A stretch of 64,000 nt of DNA. Origin: Mycobacterium seoulense (GTDB lineage: Bacteria; Actinomycetota; Actinomycetes; Mycobacteriales; Mycobacteriaceae). The first letter of the stretch is position 1; every line of letters starts with the position of its first letter. Under the pieces are notes generated by a model. That model was not told the origin of the DNA, did not search any database, and saw only the letters and a program-made list of their open reading frames with translations. The position numbers and the translations under genes are program-made. The DNA is taken from assembly GCF_010731595.1 (NCBI RefSeq), contig NZ_AP022582.1:1736001-1800000 (forward strand), read 5' to 3'. This document shows positions 44,649-52,473 of this stretch, one piece after another.

Positions 44649-45257
44649 ATGAGAGCGATCGCAAACCGCCACGCGGCAATCGTCGCCCTAGCCGCCGTCG
44701 CACTGATCGCTGTGGGATGCAGCAATGGCAAAAGCGTCGACGCGTCGGCACCGCCGAAAGTCGGCGTAACCGCCAGCTCCACGCCGAAAACCCCGGCGCC
44801 GCCCACCGAGGTGAAGCTCATTGGGGAGAGCGGCATCGAGGTGACCTTGACCGGCCCGATCGCCGCCAAATACTCGTCGGCAACCGCGAGTCAGAAACAG
44901 GCTCTCGGCAAGCCGCTGACGGGTGACCGCAACGCGGGGACACGGGAGAGCGGCGTGGTCTTCCAGCAGTTCCAGGGCGGCGCGATCACCGCCGAGAACG
45001 GCGAGGCCGGCACGCCCGCATACATCATCGTGGGCAAGATCCGGGAAGCCTGGAATGTCCCACGCGGCCCGGATGGCACGCCTGCGGTCACCGGCACCAA
45101 CGGTTCGGCAGGTCCGCTGGGCTTGCCCACCAGCGACGTGAACGCCGTCGGCGACCTGCAGGTGTCGACCTTCGAGCACGGCAAGATCGAGTACAACCCG
45201 ACGACCGGCCAGGTCGCGGTGACGGTAAACGACAAGGTCGTGCCGTCCGGGCTCTAG
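44649..45257 (+). CDS. LGFP-repeat lipoprotein
   Basis: The 202-residue protein has a type II signal peptide with lipobox IAVGC (Cys about residue 24) and a Pro/Thr-rich linker. An LGFP-type domain follows (VVFQQFQGGAITAENGEAG, GPLGLPTSDVNAVGDLQ, STFEHGKIEYNPTTGQ). LGFP domains occur in envelope proteins of mycolata and are thought to bind cell-wall material. A GTG six bases upstream is an alternative start. It is divergent from the SseB-like gene. Confidence 0.82.
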   Translation: MRAIANRHAAIVALAAVALIAVGCSNGKSVDASAPPKVGVTASSTPKTPAPPTEVKLIGESGIEVTLTGPIAAKYSSATASQKQALGKPLTGDRNAGTRESGVVFQQFQGGAITAENGEAGTPAYIIVGKIREAWNVPRGPDGTPAVTGTNGSAGPLGLPTSDVNAVGDLQVSTFEHGKIEYNPTTGQVAVTVNDKVVPSGL

Positions 45258-45284
45258 CTCGAATTGCGGGCAGCGATCTCGTCA

Positions 45285-46112
45285 CTACCGCACATCGCCA
45301 CTCGGATGGCTCGCATGGAGGTTCCACTGGCCGCAATCGGAAGCCAGGACGTCGTTGACGTCGACTTCGAGTCCGCCGACCTTCGGCCCGGGATTGGACG
45401 AGGTGCTCACGACTCTCTGGTAGAGAACAGCGGCGGGGTGGACCTGATTGCCGGACCAGGCTCGAGTTTGCCAGACCCAGCGGCGGCCAGGTGTGCTCGA
45501 AGACCCAACAACGCCATCGGCCGCGGCCCACTGACACACCCTGACGCCTCCGTAGACCCCGGTGCGTTGAACCCCGAGAACCGAGTTGATTCCGCGAAAC
45601 CATTGCAGCGCGGTGCGATTCCAGGTGTCGCGATTGATGTCCTCGTCGATGGTGAAGAAAATCGGTGCACCCTGGCTGCCGCCCGCGGCGGTGTGCAGCT
45701 GCCAGGCGGTGCGCGCGTCCGCGATGCCGCCGGCGTAGCCCCGCGTGAAGTCCGACGGTGCCGACCCACCTGGCTTGCCGTATTGGTAGTTACTGACGAT
45801 CACCAGGCCTGCGGCTTTCAATGAGTCGGCGTAGGGCCGAGTGATCGGCTTGGCGCCAAACGATGAGCCGGGACGCGACTCCGAAACGTAGTTGACCACC
45901 CCGCTATAGCCGGCAGCGCGGATCTGCTCCGCCGGAATCTGGCGCGCGGCGAAGTCGATCAGTTGGGGAGGAGCGGTGGCCGCCGCCGTGGGCATGCCGC
46001 AGGCTACGGATGCGGCACCCAGACCGGCCAACGCAGCGGCGTAGCGCAGCGCGTCGCGGCGGGAAACCGTTCGCAGTCGCACATCGCTGGCCGGCGGGGG
46101 CAAACATTGCAT
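45285..46112 (-). CDS. Tat-exported DUF1906 (Rv2525c-like) protein
   Basis: The protein of up to 275 residues has a twin-arginine signal (SRRDALRYAAALAGLGAASV) ending in VACG, which could also act as a Tat lipobox. The DUF1906 glycoside-hydrolase-like TIM barrel follows: LIDFAARQIPAEQIRAAGYS, GVVNYVSESRPGSSFGAKPI, NYQYGKPGG and FFTIDEDINRDTW. It is very similar to M. tuberculosis Rv2525c, a Tat substrate linked to cell-wall homeostasis. Start may be ATG 46112 or GTG 46082; both leave the signal intact. Confidence 0.88.
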   Translation of the reverse strand: MQCLPPPASDVRLRTVSRRDALRYAAALAGLGAASVACGMPTAAATAPPQLIDFAARQIPAEQIRAAGYSGVVNYVSESRPGSSFGAKPITRPYADSLKAAGLVIVSNYQYGKPGGSAPSDFTRGYAGGIADARTAWQLHTAAGGSQGAPIFFTIDEDINRDTWNRTALQWFRGINSVLGVQRTGVYGGVRVCQWAAADGVVGSSSTPGRRWVWQTRAWSGNQVHPAAVLYQRVVSTSSNPGPKVGGLEVDVNDVLASDCGQWNLHASHPSGDVR

Positions 46113-46335
46113 CGCGCGATGTTAACGATGTGACTGTTGTTGCCGATAGAGCTGCGCTAGCCGAAACGCGGTTGCATTCCCAAATGGATACCGAACGGTG
46201 ACCGTTCGGCTATGACCTCGGACGCCGCGTGCGAATCGCTCGGAGTTGCGCACGCGCGGTCGCGCGACGCATGAGGGCGGCTTAGGCTTCCCCGCTGCCG
46301 GGGGCAACCAGGTTCGTGTCTCGGTGTTGACCGAC

Positions 46336-48021
46336 TTATCCCACAATCGCCCGCGCTGCGCGCTCTGCGATCAGCATGACCGGCGCGTTCGTGTTGCCGG
46401 AGATGATGGTGGGCATGGCCGACGCATCGACCACTCGAAGGCCGGCAACGCGATACACGCGGCAGTCGGTGTCGAGCACCGTGGCGGCCGAACGCGGCCG
46501 CCCGCGGGCGTCAAAGGCTCCCATCGCGCAGGTACCCACCGGATGGAAAATGGTCGTACCGAGTTCACCGGCCGCCTTCTGCAGCTCTTCATCGCTCACC
46601 AGTTGCGGACCGGGTAACAACTCCTGCGGGCGGTAGCGGGCCAGAGCCGGCGCCGCCATGATCTGCCGGGTCATCCGCAGGCCCCGCACGGCGATTTGAC
46701 GATCGGCGTCAGTCGACAGGTAATTGCAGAAGATCTTCGGGTAGGTCAGGGGATCTGCACTGGCCATGCGCACATGGCCTCGCGAGCTGGGTCGCAGATT
46801 GCAGACCGAAGGGGTGATCGCCCCGAAGGGGTGCAGGGGTTCGCCGAACTTCGGCAACGACAAGGGCTGCACGTGCCACTCCAGATCGGCACTTTCCAGC
46901 GCGGGGTCGCTCTTGGCGAAAGCTCCTAACGTGGACGGCGGCATCGTCATTGGCCCTGATCGCAACAGCAGGTACTGAAGTCCCATGCCCGCACGGCTGA
47001 TCCAGTTCCGGTACAGCGTATTGACGGTCGGGGCGCCCTGTACCCGGTAGACCGTTCGAAGCTGCAGGTGGTCCTGGAGGTTTTCGCCCACTCCTGGCAG
47101 ATCGACGGCGACCGGCACTTGATGCTGGGCAAGCAGGCCGGCCGGGCCGAGACCCGAGACCTGCATCAGATGCGGGGAGCCTATAGCTCCGGCGCTCAAG
47201 ATCACCTCGTGGCGGGCTCGGACGTCGACAATGTGGCCGCCTTTGAGCAACCGCACGCCGATGACGCGGCGCTGTGCCGTGGTCCAGGCACCGCGACGCT
47301 GATCCTCGTGGACCTGGTCGTCCATCAGAAGCCGCAAGGCCTGGGTCTGCGTGTAGACGGTGAGGTTCGGCCGGTGGGCGACGGGGTGCAGGAAGGCATC
47401 GGCCATCGACCAGCGACGGCCACGCCGTTGGTTGACGTGAAAGTACGCAGAACCGGCGTTGACGCCCCGATTGAATTCATCGATTGGAAGGATGCCGACC
47501 TCGGCAGCCGCGGTCTGCCAGGCGTCCAAGATCTTCCAGCGCACACGTGGCCGCTCGACGCGGATCTCACCCCCGGCGCCGTGGCAGTCGTCGGCTCCGC
47601 CGAAGTAGTCCTCTAGTTTCTTGTAGATCGCCAGTGTCTCGCCGGGGCTGTCCGGGCCACCCCAAAGCCATCGCTCGTCACCGGTGGCCTGTGCCCACAG
47701 GCCGTAATCGCTAGCCTGGCCGCGCATGTGGATCATGGCGTTGATCGACGAGCAGCCGCCGATCACACGGCCGCGCGCGTAGTGAATGCTGCGGCCGGCG
47801 AGGCCTGGGTCGGCCTCGGTCGTGAAGCACCAGTCGGTGCGGGGGTTGGCGATTGTGTACAGATAGCCCACCGGGACCTTGATCCAGAACCAGTCGTCTT
47901 TGCCGCCGGCCTCTATCAGGAGGACACGGCGATCAGGGTTGGCGCTGAGCCGGTTGGCGAGCAGGCAGCCCGCGCTGCCTGCTCCCACGATGATGAAGTC
48001 GAATTCGGCAACCGGGTTCAT
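46336..48021 (-). CDS. GMC oxidoreductase (choline dehydrogenase type)
   Basis: The 561-residue flavoenzyme begins with the FAD motif FDFIIVGAGSAGCLLANRLS and has the GMC signatures GRVIGGCSSINAMIHMRG and EVILSAGAIGSPHLMQVSG. The C-terminal active-site region reads FHPVGTCAMG, with the conserved histidine, followed by RVVDASAMPTIISGNTNAPV. It should oxidise an alcohol to an aldehyde with FAD. The genomic context gives no substrate clue. Start at ATG 48021. Confidence 0.92.
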   Translation of the reverse strand: MNPVAEFDFIIVGAGSAGCLLANRLSANPDRRVLLIEAGGKDDWFWIKVPVGYLYTIANPRTDWCFTTEADPGLAGRSIHYARGRVIGGCSSINAMIHMRGQASDYGLWAQATGDERWLWGGPDSPGETLAIYKKLEDYFGGADDCHGAGGEIRVERPRVRWKILDAWQTAAAEVGILPIDEFNRGVNAGSAYFHVNQRRGRRWSMADAFLHPVAHRPNLTVYTQTQALRLLMDDQVHEDQRRGAWTTAQRRVIGVRLLKGGHIVDVRARHEVILSAGAIGSPHLMQVSGLGPAGLLAQHQVPVAVDLPGVGENLQDHLQLRTVYRVQGAPTVNTLYRNWISRAGMGLQYLLLRSGPMTMPPSTLGAFAKSDPALESADLEWHVQPLSLPKFGEPLHPFGAITPSVCNLRPSSRGHVRMASADPLTYPKIFCNYLSTDADRQIAVRGLRMTRQIMAAPALARYRPQELLPGPQLVSDEELQKAAGELGTTIFHPVGTCAMGAFDARGRPRSAATVLDTDCRVYRVAGLRVVDASAMPTIISGNTNAPVMLIAERAARAIVG

Positions 48022-48400
48022 TCCGGTATCGGCCCTCCATAGCGTCGGATGCGAGTCCTAGTGTGCGCGATGACCACCGCATCTCGTCGAGGAATGCTTG
48101 GCCTTGAACCTGCACGTGGTCTTCGACGTCTGAAAATTGTTGTGGCACATGCAAAACCGGAGTCTATTACGAGCAAACTCCTCTCGCGTGCTGAAGCGAG
48201 AGAGGTCCTCCGTAATGATGGCAGCCCGACGGCGGCTCACACGGCTCGCTGCGCAGTATGGGAGCACGATTGCGTGCCGTGACCGTTAAGCATCGTTACC
48301 GCAATCGTGATCTCGCACTCGTATCTTTGGACATACCAGAAGGCCGTAGCTTCCGACCTCCCAATATCGCCTATCGGCGTCCGCAAGCCTGGGGGCTGAA
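48022..48400. other. Intergenic region
   Basis: This 379-base stretch has no supported gene. A 7-base-stem inverted repeat with an 8-base loop lies at 48181-48202 (CTCTCGC and GCGAGAG), without a following T-run. Minus-strand frames here lack family resemblance. Confidence 0.4.
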
Positions 48401-48646
48401 ATGACCACCGCAATCGCCGCGCACAACCCAGTCGACAAAGACGCGACCGACGCGCACGACGAGCTCCTTTTGGCGGTCGCAAAAATCAACACAGTTGCCC
48501 GTCGAGGGGACACCGTTCTCGTCGAATTCAAGCCACGCTGGCGACTCACGGAAGAAATGATCGTGCGCGCGGCGATCACGGTGATTTTGGTGGCCCTTGT
48601 GGCGGTGATTGGCGTCGCCGCGGTCGCGATCTTCACAATGGGTTAG
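48401..48646 (+). CDS. Small single-pass membrane protein
   Basis: The 81-residue protein starts MTTAIAAHNPVDKDATDAHD and has one C-terminal membrane helix (AAITVILVALVAVIGVAAVA). The cytosolic part contains LLLAVAKINTVARRGDTVLV and FKPRWRLTEEMIVR. I do not recognise a family. A regular start and clean topology make it a likely gene. It is convergent with the OpuAC-type gene. Confidence 0.6.
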   Translation: MTTAIAAHNPVDKDATDAHDELLLAVAKINTVARRGDTVLVEFKPRWRLTEEMIVRAAITVILVALVAVIGVAAVAIFTMG

Positions 48647-48654
48647 CAGTCGCC

Positions 48655-49518
48655 CTAGTCCGGGCCGCCGGCCGCCCGGCCGAGATCACTGATCCGCGTC
48701 AGGCCGTGGCGCGCCGCGGTCGCGGCGGTCACGACGATGCCGTTCTTGTTCTCGGCTGGCGCCGGCTGCAGAGCGGCGAGGCCCGTTCCCCGCAGCGCCT
48801 GGGCGAGCGCCGCATGGGCTTGGTGCGCATCCGGGATCCCCCCACGGCTGCCGTCCAGGTACGCGAGGAGGCTACCCACGTACTCGGGGACGAGGTCGAC
48901 TGCGCCGTCGCGGAGCAGCGGAAAGTACGTGTCGCGGTTGCCGATCCCGAGGCGCCGCTCGACCGGGAAGCCGGCGTCCGCCAGCGCGTGGGCGTAAAGC
49001 TCGGCCACGGTCACGCTCTCGGCGAAGTTGGCCGAGCCGACGACAATCGCCGGTCGGTTGGTCCGCGGTGCGCACGGCGTCGGGCCGAGCCGCCGCTCGG
49101 TGAGGAATTCAGCCGCCGCCGCGGGCGATGACCCGAGAAGGACGCGACGATTGAGCTGGGCGAGGCGCTCGGTCGTGAGTTCCGCGCTGACGGCATCGAT
49201 GGTCGCGGCAAGGTCGGCGCCGTGCGCCATGCGCAACTCTTCGCGCAGGATCGGCGTCACGCTCTCGGCGGGCTGGGCGTGCCGGTCATCCTCGAGCAGG
49301 ACGAAGTCGCCGGCGAGAAGGCGTGGATCGGTCGTGAAGAGCACACCAACCTGAATCGCTCCCGTTTCAAGCGCGTCAACGGTGCGCGGCCCCCCGGCGT
49401 CGGTGACACGAAACTCCTTGAAGGTGAGCCCATACCGCGCGCGCAGCAACGGCAGACAGAGCAATTCGGTTGGACACTCGGGCCCAGAGCCGAACACCAA
49501 TGTTTCGGACAGGATCAC
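48655..49518 (-). CDS. OpuAC-type substrate-binding protein in circularly permuted order
   Basis: The 287-residue protein has all parts of a ProX/OpuAC glycine-betaine/choline binding protein, but in swapped order. Residues 7-150 are the usual C-terminal portion (LVFGSGPECPTELLCLPLL, KEFRVTDAGG, VGVLFTTDPRLLAGDF, LEDDRHAQPAESVTPILREE). Residues 155-287 are the usual N-terminal portion (PAIVVGSANFAESVTVAELY, LGIGNRDTYFPLL, DLVPEYVGSLLAYLDGS) and end at SDLGRAAGGPD, where the first part would normally begin. No signal peptide, lipobox, permease or ATPase is seen. It follows the VOC gene by 13 bases, GTG start. Confidence 0.8.
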   Translation of the reverse strand: MILSETLVFGSGPECPTELLCLPLLRARYGLTFKEFRVTDAGGPRTVDALETGAIQVGVLFTTDPRLLAGDFVLLEDDRHAQPAESVTPILREELRMAHGADLAATIDAVSAELTTERLAQLNRRVLLGSSPAAAAEFLTERRLGPTPCAPRTNRPAIVVGSANFAESVTVAELYAHALADAGFPVERRLGIGNRDTYFPLLRDGAVDLVPEYVGSLLAYLDGSRGGIPDAHQAHAALAQALRGTGLAALQPAPAENKNGIVVTAATAARHGLTRISDLGRAAGGPD

Positions 49519-49531
49519 GTTGGCTCCGCCG

Positions 49532-49849
49532 TCAGGGGTCGAGCTTGCTGCTTTCGAAGACCAGGAAGCTCGCCCCCTGAGGGTCGCGCAGCAAGCTGAA
49601 ACGGCCCTTCGGCTGCTCGGTCGGCCCCGCGAGAACCGCGCCGCCGGCGGCGACGGCGGCGGCGCTGGCCTCGGCGACGTCCGTCACGACGAAGTAGGGC
49701 AGCCAGCGCGACGGCACGCCGGCATCAGCCGCTGTCAGACCGCGCAGTCCGCCGTTGTCGCCCGAAAGCACCGGCATCGCGGGCGTTCCCACGCGGATCA
49801 CCCAGTAAGGCACGGGCATGCCGGCGAGGAACTCCATCCGCCAGCCCAA
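49532..49849 (-). CDS. VOC (glyoxalase-like) protein, 5'-truncated
   Basis: The frame gives about 105 residues with the second half of a VOC domain pair: VPYWVIRVG, VPSRWLPYFVVTDVAEASAA, GPTEQPKGRFSLLRDPQGAS and FLVFESSKL. The first strand-helix of the fold is missing. The frame begins at LLGWRMEF, a sequence normally 20-30 residues inside such domains, and codons upstream look non-coding. It probably lost its 5' end, and the TTG start is a formal choice only. The stop is 13 bases from the next gene. Confidence 0.6.
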   Translation of the reverse strand: MGWRMEFLAGMPVPYWVIRVGTPAMPVLSGDNGGLRGLTAADAGVPSRWLPYFVVTDVAEASAAAVAAGGAVLAGPTEQPKGRFSLLRDPQGASFLVFESSKLDP

Positions 49850-50029
49850 CAGTCTACGATGACGAGACCCTTCGGTGCGCAGCCTTGCATTGCATCCCAG
49901 CGAGGCCGAGACGTTCTTTGTCGACTACGACCAGACGGCGCGAAATGCGGCAGCGATGTTAGGTAATTGTCGTTCTTGTGCCAGGCGGGTGTGGTCGCTT
50001 CACCTAGAACGAGTGAAGTCGGGGGTCGT

Positions 50030-50965
50030 TTACTTCGAGTCGACCCTGGCCAGATGCTCACGGGCTGCAGCGAGTCTTTGTCGCTCGGAAGGCCATGCCG
50101 TGTCGACAATGTGGAGTGCGCTGCGCAGCCAAGCTAGCGTGGCGTGTTGGACGATCGCGACGCGCTCCGGGCTCTCATCGGTGGTGCGGGTGTCGTTATG
50201 ACCCTGAATGCCGCCGAGGCCGTGTTCTCCGCCTGCCAGCACAAGCAGGTCGCTTGCGCCTGGGCTTAACCGGTAGCCGTCGGTAAACCAGTCAGGACCG
50301 CGCGTACTAAGGGGGGACTGGTCGTGGTCGCCGGCAACCACGAGGCTCGGGGTCGTCAGATGCGCGAAATCAGGGTTCATGAAAGGGAAGTACTCGGCGG
50401 CCAACGGGGTGAGATCAAGTCCTCCGGTGCCAGGTAAGCAGAGCAACAGCGCCGCCTTTACCCGTGGGTCAGCCATGCTGCGCCCTGGTGTGTGGCCGTT
50501 TTCGATGACGCGCGCGCCGGCGAGCATGCTGGCGGTCTGTGCTCCCCAAGAATGTCCGGCGGCCACCACGAGCCTGCTATCGATGCGTCCAGGCAGGCCG
50601 GGCACGGCCGCTTCGACGTGGCCAAGTTGGTCGATGATGTGGGTCAGGTCCTCGACCCGATACCGCCAGATGTCAGGCGTGCGCGGGTCATCCGGGGCAA
50701 GGCCCAGCGAGTCGAGATGGGTTGGCTGTATCACCACGAACCCGTGGGCGGCCCAGAATTCGCTCAAGGGGAGGTAATCGTCCATGGTCAGCGTCATGCC
50801 GTGGGAAAAGACGATGACCGGTAGTCGTTGGCCCTGCGCGGGCGCCGACACACGTACCTGCAGGTCGTTGCCGCGGCCGGGCGCGGCCAGGGTCACCGGG
50901 CGCACTGAGACGACCGCTGACGTTCGATCGATACCGTGATCAGCGGGCGCGAGACTAGCGCTCAT
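50030..50965 (-). CDS. Alpha/beta hydrolase (PAF-acetylhydrolase/dienelactone-like)
   Basis: The 311-residue protein has VIVFSHGMTLTMDDYLPLSE (oxyanion), the nucleophile elbow AAGHSWGAQTASML and the acid VVAGDHDQSPLS. The histidine is in AGGEHGLGGIQGH. It resembles chlorophyllase/PAF-acetylhydrolase-like hydrolases with a lid. No signal peptide is seen. GAGGA precedes the ATG at 50965. It is divergent from a TetR gene with two operator-like palindromes between them, which should make it the regulated target. Confidence 0.88.
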   Translation of the reverse strand: MSASLAPADHGIDRTSAVVSVRPVTLAAPGRGNDLQVRVSAPAQGQRLPVIVFSHGMTLTMDDYLPLSEFWAAHGFVVIQPTHLDSLGLAPDDPRTPDIWRYRVEDLTHIIDQLGHVEAAVPGLPGRIDSRLVVAAGHSWGAQTASMLAGARVIENGHTPGRSMADPRVKAALLLCLPGTGGLDLTPLAAEYFPFMNPDFAHLTTPSLVVAGDHDQSPLSTRGPDWFTDGYRLSPGASDLLVLAGGEHGLGGIQGHNDTRTTDESPERVAIVQHATLAWLRSALHIVDTAWPSERQRLAAAREHLARVDSK

Positions 50966-51024
50966 AATGTCATCCTCTTTTGAGTCATTCGTTGATAGGT
51001 GAGCGGGGCGGCCTACGATGGAAC

Positions 51025-51063
51025 CGGAACGCCGCTCCGCTAGATTAACGGAACGGTGCTCCG
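51025..51063. promoter_or_regulatory. Tandem palindromic operators for the divergent TetR
   Basis: Two 15-base copies of a near-palindrome lie at 51025-51039 (CGGAACGCCGCTCCG) and 51049-51063 (CGGAACGGTGCTCCG), 24 bases apart start to start. Both have half-sites CGGA and TCCG. They stand in the 125-base space between the hydrolase and TetR genes. The second lies 28 bases before the TetR start. Confidence 0.65.
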
Positions 51064-51090
51064 CTTTCAAGTCGATCGGAGGGGAGAATC

Positions 51091-51687
51091 GTGACGCCTC
51101 GGGCCCCGGCAGCTCAGGTGCGCCCCGCCAAGCGGGCGGACGCGCGCCGCAACGAACAAGTGCTCTTAGATGCCGCTGCAGCGGTGTTCGTGCGCAGCGG
51201 GGTCGACGCTCCCGTGCGTGAGATCGCGGCCGAGGCCGGCGTCGGGATGGGCACCATCTATCGGCACTTTCCCACCCGCGCCGATCTGGTCGTGGCGGTC
51301 TTTCGGCATCAACTCGATGAGCTGTCTTCACTCGACGCGATCGTCCCGTCCCCCGATGAGGACCCGTATGCAGCGTTGCGGTCGTGGGTTCATAGGTTCG
51401 CCGACTTCCTCGTCACCAAGCACGGCCTTGCCCGGGCCCTGCGCTCAGACCAGGCCGGCTTCGACACACTGCACGCCGAATTTCTGGAACGGCTGTTACC
51501 CGTATGCGATCAACTGCTGAAAGCCGCTGCTGCCAATGGTCTTCCGCGTCGCGAAGTGCGACCCCTAGATTTCTTGCACGCGATCGGCAACCTATGTATC
51601 GGCGTAGAAGCCGATCCTCAGTACGACGTTCACGGCATGATCGATCTGTTCGTCGCGGGCTTGACGCAACCCCCTGATCGCGATTAG
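51091..51687 (+). CDS. TetR family transcriptional regulator
   Basis: The 198-residue regulator has the TetR DNA-binding domain in residues 15-65 (LLDAAAAVFVRSGVDAPVRE, AGVGMGTIYRHFPTRADLVV). A C-terminal domain of the SbtR/TetR_C_29-like type follows (FADFLVTKHGLARAL, LHAIGNLCIGVEADPQYD). The GTG at 51091 follows GGAGGGGAG. Tandem operators upstream suggest that it controls itself and the divergent hydrolase gene. Confidence 0.9.
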   Translation: MTPRAPAAQVRPAKRADARRNEQVLLDAAAAVFVRSGVDAPVREIAAEAGVGMGTIYRHFPTRADLVVAVFRHQLDELSSLDAIVPSPDEDPYAALRSWVHRFADFLVTKHGLARALRSDQAGFDTLHAEFLERLLPVCDQLLKAAAANGLPRREVRPLDFLHAIGNLCIGVEADPQYDVHGMIDLFVAGLTQPPDRD

Positions 51688-52132
51688 GCGTGGGCCGTGT
51701 GGGCGGCGAGCTTGGCTGCTGCCGCCGCGGTCGCCTCAGCAGCGGCGCGTGTCTCGGGGGCGACGGACTCTACCGGCTGCGCGATAGTGGCGACAGAGGC
51801 CACCACGATCGGGTCGATCGCTAGACAGACCGAGCCGTGTGCCTCGTTTACGTTGACGTAGCGGACGGCCCGCGCGCCACGACCGGTGCTGCGCTGCCCC
51901 GTGGGTCTTGTTCGCCGATGCGGCGCATCATGTTGTCAACCGCGGACTCGTAGGTACCTAAGTGGACCGCCAGCGACATCCGCCGCTCGAGCTGCTCCAA
52001 GCGCACGTGGTTGGGCGCCACCAGCTGTGCGAGTTCGGCCCGCACCTTGGCGCGGTGAGTCTCGGGGTCGGGCCAATCTCGGGGGAGGAGCGGTGACCAG
52101 CAAGAGGTCAGGCAATGATTCATTTGATGCAA
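51684..52132 (-). pseudogene. Frameshifted gene of unknown family
   Basis: Two minus-strand frames look coding in succession. The first, from 52132, has THRAKVRAELAQLVAPNHVR and LEQLERRMSLAVHLGTYESA. The second continues as GARAVRYVNVNEAHGSVCLA, then IDPIVVASVATIAQPVES, an Ala-rich helix and a stop at 51684. The switch lies between about 51945 and 51885. I do not recognise the protein. A single-base frameshift in a former gene is the simplest reading. Its 3' end overlaps the TetR stop. Confidence 0.4.
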
Positions 52133-52142
52133 TATGCAGTTT

Positions 52143-52170
52143 ACTTGACATAATGTCGCTTATCGGCACA
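52143..52170 (-). other. dif: dif-like XerC/XerD recombination site
   Basis: On the minus strand the 14-base right half, ACATTATGTCAAGT, is identical to the actinobacterial dif consensus as I remember it. The left half retains the core CCGATAA with three mismatches at outer or junction positions, and the two central bases are CG. That is about 25 of 28 positions. It lies in a non-coding stretch. XerC and XerD resolve chromosome dimers at dif, which sits at the replication terminus. Confidence 0.75.
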
Positions 52171-52288
52171 ATCCTGATGCGAGTTGCATTTAGCGAAAGC
52201 GCTCGCACCTCTTGACGACTGGGCATTTTGAGCACGCCACCGGACTGCTTCTGTGTACTCATTCCCCGACGGGCCTTGCGTACAGTTC

Positions 52289-52307
52289 AATCATTTAATG
52301 AATGATT
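52289..52307. repeat. AT-rich inverted repeat
   Basis: Arms AATCATT and AATGATT are perfect and flank TAATG, in a locally A+T-rich, non-coding position. It may be an operator, but no regulator is obviously linked. Confidence 0.35.
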
Positions 52308-52407
52308 CGGGTGTTAGGTAAAGCTTGAACGTGCCCCTGGCGGTCGACCCTAGAGTCGGCGATCGACCACCAGCCCGCCATCTCCCCTCCCCGCACCGCA
52401 ACCGATA

Positions 52408-52420
52408 CGTCACAGTGACG
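52408..52420. repeat. CGTCAC palindrome, copy 1
   Basis: CGTCACAGTGACG is a 13-base palindrome around one central base. It is preceded by GATA and followed by AATT, and it lies 54 bases past the 3' end of the MarR gene. Confidence 0.6.
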
Positions 52421-52473
52421 AATTACCCTGCGGCGCCACTGAACTACCACGTCAGGTTGGCTGGTCGGATTCT

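Larger units (their letters stand above)
52133..52473. other. Non-coding region with dif site and palindromes
   Basis: No gene is supported in this 341-base stretch. It contains the dif-like site (52143-52170), an AT-rich inverted repeat (52289-52307), and one copy of the CGTCAC palindrome (52408-52420). Confidence 0.6.

Noticed and set aside
47933..48154. A minus-strand frame at the GMC gene start continuing beyond it
   Set aside because: The ATG at 48021 gives the normal GMC N-terminus in its own frame. The other frame has no domain.
48181..48202. Stem-loop as a transcription terminator
   Set aside because: The stem is perfect for seven pairs but no T-run follows, and it lies within a non-convergent region between the GMC gene start and the small membrane protein.
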